Below, piece after piece: positions 22,534-34,905 of a stretch of 64,000 nucleotides of DNA. How positions within the stretch are numbered: position 1 is the stretch's first letter; each line of letters starts with the position of its first letter. A program made the translations under genes and the position numbers. Source of the stretch: Bullera alba (taxonomy: Eukaryota > Basidiomycota > Tremellomycetes > Tremellales > Bulleraceae); the NCBI GenBank assembly GCA_001600095.1, contig BCIX01000001.1:6287198-6351197 (forward strand), written 5' to 3'. Under the pieces are notes generated by a model that saw only the letters and a program-made list of their open reading frames with translations, was not told the origin of the DNA and ran no database searches.

Positions 22534-24847
22534 TTATTTCCACACTTCATGCAGGCATTCCACCATATCGGGGGTGATATCCTTGAGCGACTTGGCCCCC
22601 AACAGCCTCATTGCCATGACAATCTCGCCTTCTAGTACTGAACGCGTGATCAGCTTCATCCTTACTCCACTTTCACTCATACTCACTCCGCACAGCCCGT
22701 ATTACACCTTCCTCTCCATAAGCTGCCTGAGCCCAGAGGAAGCTTCGGCCAAAGCCAACACCTTTTGCCCCGAAGGCGATCGCCTGGAGGACGTCCGAGC
22801 CTCGTCTAGCTCCACCGTCCACATACACCTCTAGATCTTTCAACAGCTGTGGGTCTTCGGCATGTATTGCCCTCAGACTGTCAAAGCCGGTCCGAGCTCT
22901 AAAATGGGGTCAGCTACGAGCTCTGCAGCTCGACGCCTTGCAACCTACTGGTCTAATTGACGACCTCCCTATCACTTGTAAGCGGATCCTAAAACCGTTG
23001 GCATGTCACTCACATGATTTGACAATATCACACCAGCGAGTCCGTGCTCCCGTGCTCGCCGCAAGTCCTGCAAAACACGGTTGTCAGCGACATGCTTCAG
23101 CTGTGTACTTTCTACTCACGTCAGTCCGGCAGACACCTTTCAAGTAGATCGGAACGCCTCTAGCTTGTTCCTTCAACCAAGCTAGATCCTCCCAAGCAAA
23201 GCTGGGATCGTGGTACGGGTGGTAGTCGTTCTCAAAGGGTTCCATCCGGACTCCTGGCCGGATATCACCTTTCGTCCCCTTTGCCTTATCTGTAGTCTGA
23301 CGGTTTCCCAAGACTGGAGTGTCGACAGTCAAGAGCAACGCTCTTATAACGGGTCAGCGGACTGCAGGGTAGTCTCTCAGTTTGACTCACCTCACACCGC
23401 CATCGACGGCTTCCCGGATGATCGCTTCCGTCTTCGAGCGATCTTTGCTCGTGTAGATCTGATACAGTTGATTCACTATTTCTCCCTCGCTGGCCAGTCT
23501 ATCCTTTTCGGCTATCATGTCCCCGAGAGGCAGCGCCGCAGCGGCCGAAATCCCTTGAATGACTCCTGTGTGCGCTGCCTAAGATGAGGGTCAATGGAAT
23601 TCTTACGAGAACGAGAAAACGTACTCACTCCTCTGACCAAGGTCATCTCGCCTTCCGGGTGTCCCACAAGGGCATTGGCGGCTGGGGAGATGTATATAGG
23701 CAGAGGTGAGGCCACGCCAAAGAGTTCAGTCTGCGGCGATACAGAGCTAACGTTCATCAAGACTTTGGGCAGAAATCGACATTTGTGAAATGAACTGCGG
23801 TTCGCTGCCATGGTGAGACCGTCTAGTGCAGCGCCGCCGTAGTAGTGAAGAGCCTGGGGCGACATGACCTTCTCCGCAGCTTCCTAAGGTATCGGATGAG
23901 TATATCATAGATGGTCACCTGATTCTTAAAGCTCGAATGAGACCATGGCTCACTTGTAGCTCATCTAGCGAGAGTAGCGTCTCCACCGGAGGCAACTCCT
24001 CTCTAGCTCGGTCTACCTTTCTTTGCTGTTCCTCGTATGCTTTGATAGACTGGCCATCCATGATCAGTCAGGGCTCTCGCCAGCTAGGGCTGATTGTCAC
24101 ACCTTGGCCGCTTCCTTCGGGTCGATCGAGCCTTTCAGGTTCTCCGGCGCCAGATGCGATTCTATGGTATTGGGAGGATGTATTGACCGGAAGAGCTGGC
24201 TGTGTATGATCAGCAAGCTGCTTCGTACTTGAGCTCTGCCACGCACGTTACATCCTTGCCGGCGTTAGACACTATCGGCTCTGAACCACCAGGATGATTC
24301 CGATGGAAATTCGTGACACTGATTGTGGGACAAGGTCAGTCAGCAGAACATGATGTGAGAGTACGGATGTCTCGCTCACTCGTACACCTTTCCATTGATC
24401 ACTACCCAGACATCGTCCTCCTTGTTATGTTTGCCAACTTCTGCCATCGTCAGGTACTTCCCCATACCACTTTGATCATCCGCCCCTGATGATTCGTTCG
24501 TCTGCAGCCTGAAAGACACATCTTGAGCATCGGTCGTGTTGTTATTGATTTGTCGGCGTTTCGGATCCTCTTTGGACTCTAGCCGCAGAACTGAGTCCGT
24601 CCGATACAGGAGGATCTACGTCAGGGGTATGAGATCGAGTCTGAGACCAGAAGCGACGAGATCAACTTACGACAGAGGTAAGGACAACCGCACCGGCGGA
24701 TAAGGCGTATCGACCCCGTAATGTCGCTGACGGGATTGACGATCTCGCTGTATCGGTGGACAGGTGCCGTATCCGACTTTGAGCTTTCGAAAGCCGACAG
24801 ATGCCAGCCACAGAGGACCGGGCATGTCTGAGACGGATGCGCTGCAT
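22534..24847 (-). CDS. CYB2: Flavocytochrome b2, L-lactate dehydrogenase (cytochrome), 577 aa
   Basis: Twelve exons on the minus strand: 24847-24671, 24615-24380, 24318-24247, 24199-24103, 24049-23954, 23883-23629, 23578-23391, 23342-23120, 23067-23014, 22968-22949, 22898-22687 and 22637-22534. The N-terminus is Arg-rich, without acidic residues, followed by a hydrophobic stretch (SAGAVVLTSVV), as in proteins sorted to the intermembrane space. A cytochrome b5 domain follows with HPGG (His146) and a second haem histidine 23 residues on (His169). The FMN domain includes ALLLTVDTPVLGNR, the catalytic SNHGGRQLD (His466, Arg469), VYVDGGARRGSDVL and GVGFGRSFLWA. It oxidises L-lactate to pyruvate and passes electrons to cytochrome c. 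The tenth exon is just 20 nt and carries the GGRQLD active-site residues. Confidence 0.95.
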
Positions 24848-25257
24848 CTGCGCAAGCTGGACAGCAAGTCTACGTCAAACCTCAACCCTCAAACGAGGTA
24901 AAGATGCTAGCATCTCTGACTTTGTCACGCTATCGGCTCGCAACTTCGTCGGGCGTTCGGTCAAATCCGAACCTATCGGAGCCTCGGAATCGGTCATTGC
25001 CAAACAGACTACTGCATCACGTTCGAATCATGACACTCTACATAGGCTGCTTGTACCAATCTGGCGCTGTAGGCCTATGTATAGTCGGGACGCTGCGCAA
25101 TGACGCTGTAGCCAAGTGCGAGCATTGTCCCGCCGCTCTTGCCGAATCGACGGTGTAGAGCGACGCAAGCCGACGCCAACGTCGTCTCTCTTGAGCGCCG
25201 GTAATTGGGGAGGCGACCTTATGCAGCCGCGAAGATGCGGTTGAAGCGGAGGCGGAC
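24848..25257. other. Intergenic, CYB2 promoter / ELP6 3' side
   Basis: A 410-nt stretch between two minus-strand genes. It holds the CYB2 promoter and leader, and the end of the ELP6 transcript. No gene or motif is evident. Confidence 0.4.
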
Positions 25258-26162
25258 TTATAAATATCCTCTACCGGTGCCCTTGGGGAACACCTTGACC
25301 GTACTAGCTTCCAAGCGATATTGCAATGGCTGAGATTTACTGACCACTGGCCAAACACCCTTATCCCCAAGGAGAGGATGTGATGTGATCTACAATCTCG
25401 GTCAAATTGATCGCACTCTAGGGTCATGATCACTCACTTCACCGTGAACATCGCCGCTTCTCCCGCTAGCGAGACCCTCTATCCTCCACCAGCGAGAGGC
25501 AATTCGAAGCAAGCTTTCGAGGAGCTCGGACGCGTTTTCTAGCCCATCGGTGTGTAGAGTGGAGACTAAAGTACTGCCGGTCTAACAGATAGTCAGCGAG
25601 GCTGGAGATGTTCGCTCACCTTTCTTAAACTGCCCCGTAGGGCTCTGACGAGCTGAGCCACGAGACTGGTTGGTATGCCCATATTCGTTAATTCAGACAG
25701 ACCATCCAGCAGCACGAGACATGGCGCATTGCCTTGAGATACTCCAGTGACTATTGCGTCATATGTCGATCTCAGGTCTAGCTCGTCGTCTTCTGTAAAC
25801 AGTACCGGCTGGGAAGCGTTGGCCGGACTCGTGAAAGATGTTGGCTGGATGTGCAAGAAGGTCCCAGTGTTAGAGGCGGGCAAGGCAACGCTCTAGCAAG
25901 AGTCAGCTTAACCACTTGAAGAGCCCAATGAACGTACGGTCTTCCGCAGCGCTGCTTCGAGGCTGTTTCTGCCCTCTTGCCTAAAGTCGACCCAGATGAT
26001 CCGCTTCTTGCTGGCAACTGCGGCGGAGATGATGTGGTAAAGGGCAAAGTCACCCGGGGCCGAGAGAGTGTCGGATATCACCAGATGAGATCCTTGTGGC
26101 GGGAGACCAGAGGAAGACCCGGCGTCTTCGGTGAATGGCAGGTGAGGATTCAAGAATGTCAT
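25258..26162 (-). CDS. ELP6: Elongator complex subunit Elp6, 257 aa
   Basis: Four exons on the minus strand: 26162-25938, 25892-25620, 25581-25438 and 25389-25258. Intron 2 is 38 nt. The protein has a RecA-like layout without a Walker A motif: LVISDTLSAPGDFALYHII near the start, RIIWVDFRQEG, then CLVLLDGLSEL (a Walker-B-like strand) and a C-terminal PLQYRLE...VKVFPKGTGRGYL, typical of Elp6. Elp4, Elp5 and Elp6 form the hexameric ring of Elongator, which modifies wobble uridines of tRNAs. The last exon was placed by this C-terminal motif; the shorter read-through of intron 3 gives an unrelated end. It shares a 292-nt divergent promoter with the peroxiredoxin gene. Confidence 0.85.
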
Positions 26163-26454
26163 GCTCGACCACGCCGTATGTGCTGCGACTCTGACTGGCT
26201 TAGAGATGATACCTTGCTTGACATCAGAACAGCGTTGCACGAACATGGCCGGTCAAAAGTCTGGAAAGTCTGGCAGGATCGCCGACCGAGCCTTCCGTCG
26301 GAACTCGTTGTTCCCGATTTACCTCTCTCTTACGTCATCATTGACCCGCTTGACGTGCTTCGAGGTCAGTCCAGTCGCCGGCCGGGTCGATAGCTGTTGG
26401 GGTGGTCCTGTCCTGGAACAGTCCAACCTCATCTCTTGATTCTCTCCTCTCACC
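26163..26454. promoter_or_regulatory. Short bidirectional promoter, ELP6 / peroxiredoxin
   Basis: Only 292 nt separate the start codons of ELP6 (minus) and the peroxiredoxin gene (plus), so both promoters must share this stretch. I see no clear TATA box. The 50 nt before the peroxiredoxin ATG are C/T-rich. Confidence 0.55.
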
Positions 26455-27356
26455 ATGTCCATCGCTTTCAACACCGTCAAACGACAAGCCAACGTCAGAT
26501 CTCTCAGAGCTCTCACAGCTACCACTCAGATCCAGTGAGCAGTCTCAGTGTCCGTGCGATCCTCCTCAACGCCCGCTGACCTTCGACTCCTTCTAGAACC
26601 CGATCGTTCACTTTCACACCCTCTACCGCATTCATCAGCACTAGACCAACAAAAATGGGTAAGCTAGCATGCTCAAAGGCAGCATGTTACCATGATTGAC
26701 CACTCTATCCAGCTTCCATCCTGTCGTCCGCTGCCTCCGCTGCCCACTCCGCCGTCGCTTCCCTCGCTTCGGTTGCCCAGGCCAAGCCCGGAGACTCGGT
26801 GCCTAGCGCCGAGGCCAGGATCAACGACCTCGAGGACAAGATCAACTTCTCCACCCTCAAGGGGAAGAACATCCTCGTCACCGTCCCAGGTGCCTTCAGC
26901 CCAACCTGCTCGTCTCAGGTCCCGGGCTACCTTGAGCGATTTGACGACTTCAAGGCCAAGGGTGTCGAGGGTATCTACGTCGTTACCGTCAACGATATCT
27001 TCGTCGTCAACGCCTGGAAGGAGAAGATCAACAAGGATGCTAGCAGCACCAAGGACGTCAAGTACGGTGCGTATACCGATTCCAATTCGCGATGCTTCAG
27101 CTGATCTCGATTTAGTTGCCGATGACACTGGTGCCGTCGCCTCTGCCTTCGGCCTCGTCCTTGACGCTCAGGCCATCTTCGGTGGACCACGACTGAAGCG
27201 GGCTGCTGTTGTCATTGACAACGGCAAGGTCGTCTCCGTGGCCGTCGAGCCATCTCCAGGAGAGGGTGAGTCAGCTGACGAGCCACCACTTTTACGAAAC
27301 TGACGAGTGCCACAGTCACCGTTTCTCACGCCGACGAGGTCATCAAGAACCTCTGA
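26455..27356 (+). CDS. 1-Cys peroxiredoxin (Prx5/Ahp1 family), 228 aa, likely mitochondrial
   Basis: Five exons: 26455-26534, 26597-26658, 26713-27066, 27116-27265 and 27316-27356. The N-terminal 46 residues are basic and hydroxylated without acidic residues, as in a mitochondrial presequence. The thioredoxin-fold domain has VPGAFSPTC (peroxidatic Cys113), GIYVVTVNDIFVVNAW and FGGPRLKRAAVVIDNGKV, as in the Prx5/Ahp1 class. It reduces peroxides. Cys113 is the only cysteine in the whole predicted protein, so a 1-Cys mechanism with an external thiol is expected. An internal ATG at 26655 (aaaaATGG) at the end of exon 2 is in frame and could start a cytosolic form without the presequence. Confidence 0.92.
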
Positions 27357-27476
27357 AGCCCGCCAGCTCGGCTATAGAATCGTAGAATGGAAAGAAGAAA
27401 CAAGCTTTGAATCATCAACATATATCAGCTACATGCATTGCTTGCTGTACGTGACAGATCTGCCGGGTGTACGGTA

Positions 27477-30400
27477 TCAATCACTTCGCTGCTTGTGCAG
27501 GTCCCAAGCACCTTGCCTCTGTTCCCTTCGGACCCAAACACCGACCTCTGAATCCAGCAGACTGGTTCTCCATCCGACCTCCTCCACCGCGGTCTGGAGA
27601 TGCTTGATGCCTTGAGATGGCAACTCGAGCGAGATCTGGAACAGCTCTTCGACGATCTTGACGTATGTCGGGGATGATGTCGGGGTCGGATGAAGAGCGC
27701 AAAGCCGCTTGGTGAGCTTTGGCAGCAGTCGTATCGCCGATGTGGAGCTCGGGAAGGAAGACAATCGTAACGCAATTCTCGTCAATACCGTCAGACGATC
27801 AACGTCTGCATATCTGTCAGCGTATCGTTGCCGAGGGTTTGACATGAACGTACCGCAATCCTCGAGAGCCCGTTCTAGCATCTTCTCAGCTTCCAAGATC
27901 CACTCCTTGCCCCTGATCAGACCTCCAGGGAAAACAGTCTCCTCCTCCGCGGGGTTCTCATCTTCATCATCCCTGGCCGTTTCCATGCCGTCTTTGAAGG
28001 CCTGTCTGTCGATGAGCATGACGAGTAGGTTCTCCAAGATGGTCAAGAGCGACTTCTTCTCCTCTTCGGCGGATCGGGTTGGGGAAAGGCTTATTGCGAG
28101 CCATTGCGAAGAGAGCCAAGGAATGAACCTCGACCTGTGAGCTAGAGACAGTGCTGCAGGTCGCAACAGCGTGATTCGTTCGAAAGCCTACTTGAAGGGT
28201 GAGTTCTTCACCTTTTTCGTAGTTCTGTAACCGAACACGGACTCACTTGAAGGATGAGCTTTCTGTAGTTGGTGTCCACGGCGATATTGTAAATCGTCTG
28301 AAGCAAATCGACCGTCTTTCTTCTCTTCAACAACCTCCAGTCCTGAACTTGGCGTCAGCATCTGGGCAGACACACGACTCCACCGGCTATCATTATAACT
28401 CACCGCCTCGCACCTCGTGCCGTCTCGAATGTATCTCACAATCCAGGACCTGTCCCGCTTGTAGTTGTCGCCCGAGGCGTACAGCATTCCAAAGAGCATC
28501 GGCACATCGGCGGCGTCGAATATTGGTCTTTGAAGCAGGAAGCGGGAAATGTCGGCATAGAGAGGGTTTGCTGGTTGAGCAAGCGATCTGAACGCATGAA
28601 CGAGGAAATGCGTGATGAGCGTCGGGAATCGCGGCACAGATGGCTTCTTCGAGCCGTCATTCTCCGTCTCAAGCGCGGGAGCGGGCACAGCATGTCGAAC
28701 CAGTCGAAGGAGATAGACGAGCTGTGGTTTCTCGTGGAATGCGACGGTCTAGTGGAGTCAGAAGTCTGAAACAGAGACGGTAGCCTGAAATGCTCGAGAA
28801 CTCACCTTCAATGCAGACGTAGTTTTGCTAAGAAGGAAACCTCCTAGCGCCCGCATCTCTTCGTTTCGCGACGACAGACTTGCTACCACCAGACCAAGTA
28901 CGTTGGAGCGAAGAATCTCTACCCAATCCAGCCCAGTGTTCTCCTCCTGCAAGACCGAATTAAATAGTGGCAGCACGAAGGACGGGTCGTAGAGCTCGGT
29001 CTCCTCTGTCTCCTCGACCTGCACTTTCGAGGTTTGTGAACTCGACGTGGTTTTCTGCTCTCGTAGGGTCCGCCTGAGTGGGAAGGCAAGCGAAGTCGCC
29101 AGGATCTTGTTCGAGTCCAAACCGATCAGACTGTCAAACGCCCTGCCGCTACTGCCCATGCCCGAGCTTGACCACTTGTTGAGCACGGAACCAACCGATA
29201 GTCGTCTGTATCCCTCGAATACCTGGAACAGGCCGAGTATACTCTGGTCTGAGGGCGACAGAGTACCCTTGTAGAGCGATAGGAGCTGCTCCACAAAGTT
29301 CGGCTGACAGGAGATATACGGGTTGGCTTGGAAGAGAGCCGAGATGAGCTTGACGTATCCTGGTCTTGCAAGGATCGTTGATTCGGACGTAGAGGCGACT
29401 TTGCTGTATATCGGCGCGGCGAAGAGCATACCGAGCATCTGGCGAATGAAGCTCGCCTAGACCGTGGATCAGTACCAGTGTTACACGTACAAGTCGAAAC
29501 TTACCTTTAGGATACACCGTTGACTGAGCACAGCGGCGAGCTCGGTGGCAGCGGGAACCGTCAAGCGATCCTGGGTGATGATCGTAATGATAGATTCGAC
29601 CAGATCGATGTTGAGGTCGATGTTCTGGCACGTCTCAACGATTGTGCCTGTGTTGAATTATCAGCTGTGTTTTCCAAGCTCTCCGCATATAACTCACGGA
29701 TATGCTTCATTATCTCGAGATGCTCCTCCTCGAGAGGCTTCGTACCTGAGCAAGCTTTCGACAGTCTCTGCAACGAGGTATGCACGACATGCGTGATGGT
29801 CCCCATTGTGCGATAGCTCGAGTCGACGGTAGCCAGCTTGGTGGCCCATGAAGCGATTTGTGGAGTGACTGTGTCTGGAGTGACGACCTTGATACCCTCT
29901 TCCACCACCTCAGGCCTGAGGGCGCAGATGCTGCTCAGTACTTCGCCCGCGGCGACATCGACCTGGGTCGGACTTGAGAGCGTTTTGACGGCGGTCGTGA
30001 CGATGCGATCGATGGGCAGATCTCCGTCGCTCCTCAGCTCCAGTATATACTGAACAATGGGCAACGACGCCTCCTTGTCCAGAACTTCGGGTCTCGCTTT
30101 GAAAGCAGTGACAAGCGGATCGATGGTTACGGGTACCACTTCGACCAAAGCGGTGACCAGATCCAAACCTTCGTTGCCTCCAAACTCGAGAAGAGCTTCG
30201 ATGACCTTGACGCTGAGCTGTATGTCCGGCGTGGCGTCCAATCTCTGACGTCGTATCGAGGTTGATCTGATCAACTCGGTGAAAGGCTCGATGATCCCAA
30301 TAGGCACAAAAGACTCGACATGATTCAAAGCGAAATGGATGTCGTCCGTGGCTAGGATAATGGTTCCTATGGTGGACTTGGTCCGACTGTCGACTTCTTT

Positions 30401-33400
30401 CAAGCGCTTCATATTCTTGACAATCAGCTCGATGGCACGCTTTGCGGCTGTGTCATGCAAAAATCGTGTCCAAGGGTGCAGGAGGCTCAGAAACTAGAGA
30501 GGTCAGTTCTGGTACAGTACGGTTATCTTTGGTGGGGGCTCACTTTCGGCAATGCCTTGCCCTTCTTGTCCTCCACAATCTTCTCGAGCAGGTCATGGAG
30601 ATACTCCTCAGCCAGGACTTGATCGACCTTCGCATCTCGTCGCAGGGTCGCCACCAAAGTATCGATAGCTGGGCTTGGTCAGCTCAAGCTCTTCCGGGGC
30701 CCAAAGTGACTCACTTGTTGGGTCACAAGTTTCGCTCTGCGTACCGAGCAGCAGGTCTTTGACTACGGAGGACGAGAATGCCGACTCTCTCAGTCGATCC
30801 GCGTGCACGCCAGTCGACCGCTTCAACGACGTGGTCAGATTGGCCAAGAGGTAGGTCTTGGCCTCCGATCGTACTGCTTCGCTACCCAGCAGGTGCGTGA
30901 CGAATCGGCCGTACCGCTCAATGGCGGGAGGCAACGCAGCGGTGATATGAGCGGCGACAACTCCGGCTTGAGCGTCGACATCGGCCAACTTGTCCACCAA
31001 GACAAGTAGAGCTCGCTCGGTGGAGCTCTTTAACCATACGCTAAGGGCACATTAGCTTTGACTCGCTTCAGTCTGCACTAAGCTACTGCTCACTGATCAT
31101 CGATGAGGCCGACTCGCTCCTCCGCCTCTAGGTTTGTATCCTGTTCCATTGTCCGATCAAATATCTGGCCGAGGTTCGATAGTATCGGAGTAATGGACCC
31201 ATTCAAGCCTTTCCGCTCTTGTCCCTTTGCTCGAGCTTCCACCACCAGCGTCCTCAACTTTCCAGCGAGAGCAAGCAAGAAGTCTCCATTCCTGGCTTTT
31301 CCGACCAGTCCAAGGAACACTCTGTCGAGATATCCGACGACGACACAAGCGGCTTCTGTGCTCATGTGCTGTCCTAGAATCTTGGCATTCAGTTGCTCCA
31401 GCATGGTCATCATGAGTGGAGTAACCAGCTCGTGGGCTTTGCGCGTCGGAGTAAAGTAGTCTGGAATGACGTTGAGCACGTCGTCGATGTACTTGTAAGG
31501 CGTCTTCATGCACCGTCTGACGCATTCGTCAATGAAGGACAAAAGGTGGATCTGTTGTGCGACCAAGAAAACCCGTTGCTGAACATCGATTTCTGCCGAC
31601 AAGGCCGGTAGTGCCTCCAACCAGATTTGCAACTCTCCGTGATCGTGCTCGAAAAGCGTGGTCGGGAGTAGAATCTTGTTGAGAAGTCTTGTCGTCATCT
31701 CTTTGGTGACCGGGTGTGGTGTAGATGAGTGAAGAATGAGGATGTGGTAGAGGTAGGAGTACTGACTCCCAGCTATCGAAGAACAGATCAGTAAGAAAGT
31801 CTCAAGGCACTAAGACTGTACTCACAGGCTTTGGCGGTCCACTGCCAATCTTTGACATCGGCAAGGAGACATAGGACGTGAATCTGACACAGGGCGTCAA
31901 AGCTGCTCAGTTCTCCTCGTCCTTGTCCGAAGCCGCCACCCATCCCTATCGTCCCGACAGTTCCGAATGATCCCACTGATCCAGTCTCGCTGATGACACT
32001 GCCTTCTCTGCCTTCTCTTTTCTCTCTTCGCTCCGCTTTCGCCGACGACCCGCTGACTAACAGCTTTCCGACGTCAAACTTGGCTTCACGTCCGATTGAC
32101 GGCAGAGTTCGGTGGTATAGTCGAAGAATACGCAATGCCGCTTCTGTCAACATGGCCGATCGAGCCACGAGAGTTGGATTGGGGTCGTCGTCCGAGTCTG
32201 CTGGGACGCGGGCGAGCGTAGCGGATTTTTGAGCAAACGCAATCACGACCAAGACATCCGGTGCTCGTCGTCGACACTCCATCTCCAGCTCCTGTCTACA
32301 CCTGATCCACTGATTCACGCCGATGTCTGCCTCTGGGCCACCAAGAGTCTTGAGCTCAGCCTCGAGGGTGTCGAAGATAGCGAGAACAGCATCCAGCTTC
32401 TGAAGAGCCTTGACAAGGCCGAGGGCGGTCACATGCTGTATCAGGCCGTCGGCGTGTTGAAGTCCTTTTGTCAAGTGGACTTTGCCCAGCGGAGAGGGGA
32501 ATATGGATTCGACAATTGTTTCCACGGCGGGTGGGCTGGATCGAGCTGGAGATACGGAAGTGGCGTCTTCGAACCCTTTGGGGACGGGCTCGTGGAACGT
32601 GGTCATGTCTGGTGGTGGTAATGCGATGATCCGACCGACATACGATATTGTCGCCAGCCAGCGGGCATCCAGTCGAGGATCAAGCGACAACGCTGAATAT
32701 GCCCAGTACCTAGGTGAAGGATGTCAGCTGCCTGCCTCGGTATAGGTGGGATGATGTGCTCACCCGGCAACCAATTCTGGGCAGGCTGTCAACACCTTGA
32801 TGACCCATTCGCCTACACGTCCTTGGCCTTCGACCACCTTTGCACCGACTCGTTTGGTGGCATTCGACAGAATTCGATTGTGCAAGCCTTTTCGTGCTGC
32901 CGCACCGGCGTTGAAGCGGTCACCCTGATCGTTCGAGCGATCATTTTCCTGCTTCTTGTCTTCCCGTTGTGTACGTGGATACCATCCCTCGTCGGGGAAA
33001 CAGATCCCTTGACCGGGCACAGTGGTGACGCCCTCCAGGAATGCCATGGTCATGTCTGCGACAGTCTTGCTTGTCTTCTGCTCCACGTCCTCCCGGGAGA
33101 GTAATCCGAGTAGATTCTCAAGGGCTTTCTCGTCCAGATACGTCAGAGCATTTCTTCGTCCCACACCGCCTGATGGACCGATGATAGCGGCCCACAAGGC
33201 GTTCAAGATCCGGTAGATGGTGGCTGGAGGGTCGCCCGAGAGATTGGAGTATAGTTGGGGTAGAATCTGCTTAGTGTATGTCTGAAAGGTCGGTAGTGAT
33301 AACAGCGGCAATATCAGATGCAGGGCAGCGTGTCGGATATCTACAGCCAGGGGTCAGCTGAGGTCGTTAGATCTGCCCTTAGCACTCACCTGGCTTATCG

Positions 33401-34172
33401 AGGGGGTCCTTGTTTCCATACGTCGCCACTCCCTCCTTGTTCCTCCGTCTGAGGTTGAGCGTCTTTCCAAGCATTTTCGCCGTCCCACCTTCAACCAGAG
33501 CAGTCCAGACCCTTCCGGCGATACGACCCGAGCTTCCACCTGAAGGTCCCGCAGCTGGATTGGGTGGGTCGACATGGATGGCGACTGCTGCAAGGTGGAG
33601 ACCCAGCTGAGCGTGCTCTCGCTTGGCAGATTGGATCATGCGGTTGAGCTGTCGAACATCAGCAATGTAACGTCCGAGGTGGACCTTGTCGCTACTTACC
33701 AGCTCATGATACGGGTCTGATGGCGTTAGGAGCTTTTTGATGATAGCCAACACTGAGGACCGGAAGAAAGGGAGAGGTGTAAGAATTTGGATGATCTGGA
33801 CCAGAAGAGATACTGCTGCTTGAACCAAGCCCTCATTCCGGTTCCTATCGCCATTCCTCCAGGCATCAAAGATCTCATCCACCGTTGGCGAGACCTGGAT
33901 ATAATGCTGCAGAAGAACGACTGTCTGGTGCGTGATCGGCAATGGCAGCTCGGAATGCAGTGTCAAGATCTGCTGGTTGAAGGCGACAAATGCTATATCG
34001 TCGTCAGTCTCATTCTTTGAGCTGTAGAAGACTTACCTTGCCTGGCACCAGGCGCAAGACCATCTCGAACGGCGGGACCCGATGTGAAGGTCTTGGTGCC
34101 TACAGGCGGCTTGTACACGCTATCTCCTTGCTCCACATCCTTCAAAGCCCCCAGCTTTCTCTTCTGTGCCAT
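27477..34172 (-). CDS. URB1: Ribosome biogenesis protein Urb1 (Npa1), 2007 aa
   Basis: Fourteen exons on the minus strand: 34172-34037, 33992-33390, 33340-32764, 32709-31826, 31772-31094, 31040-30715, 30668-30544, 30493-29698, 29647-29505, 29456-28806, 28748-28404, 28342-28247, 28187-27854 and 27805-27477. The total is 6024 nt and every junction phase agrees. The N-terminal half has the Npa1 domain (HSELPLPITHQTVVLLQHY, DEIFDAW). The C-terminal part has the Urb1 motifs RDRSWIVRYIRDG, DWRLLKRRKTVDLL and AFERITLL...HRSRFIPWL. Urb1 is a very large alpha-helical-repeat protein that joins early pre-60S particles in the nucleolus and helps fold 25S rRNA. The last intron (27806-27853) is 48 nt and in frame, so its use is uncertain. 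Size is as expected for fungi. Confidence 0.92.
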
Positions 34173-34905
34173 CGCGGCCTTGTGATTGATCCAGACTGTG
34201 CTCGTGACCCGTCGCGAGCTTGAAAGATGCCTTGCTATGCCTGGTCTCGAAGTTGCGCTCGAAATGTTGAAATTAGCTGGGACTGACAGGAAGCCAGGCA
34301 CGGCTCGACCACGTGACTGCGAACGTGCGGGTCACGTGGTTTTGATTCCGTATTTGTTGTTGCCCATTTTGGATCGAACCCATCGGATGAGACGCCAACT
34401 CAGCCATCTTCGACCAAAGTCATCCCGGGAAATGTCTCTCTCCGCTCTCACCTGCGAGCAAGGTGAGCCCTGGCGAGCCGCCCTGACGTTATGCAACGGG
34501 TCCTAACGGGTTCCTACATCGTTCTGTGGTCTGGGAGCCAGTGACGAGGGGACGAGCAACAAGCTCGAAAGGTACGAACCGACGGGAGATCTGCGCCGGC
34601 TGGGTCTGGCACTGGTCCGGCTGGGTAGTCAAACTCAATTACTTTGCAGCAGGCGAACGTGGTGAGGTGAGGATGTAAACAGCCACCAAGCCCATTATTC
34701 GGCTACGAACTGCTACGGCGCTATTCTGCTTCTGACCATCATATCGAATATTGCCCAGTGAGACCAGCTAGCGGCCAGTGGGTGTATCGAAGTCGAACAT
34801 TACATCTCAGCAGATTCATCACCCTACAACCGATCCCCATATACCAATCGCATATGGAGGCACACCTGGCAAGTAAGCAGTAGTGTCCTCCTCACTATCG
34901 TCAAA
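34173..34905. promoter_or_regulatory. Divergent intergenic region, URB1 / arrestin gene
   Basis: A 733-nt region between divergent genes. It carries both promoters. Two cacgtg-containing stretches near 34310-34340 (ccacgtgact, tcacgtggtt) are spaced about 22 nt apart and look like E-box (CACGTG) sites on the URB1 side. No open frame looks coding. Confidence 0.5.
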
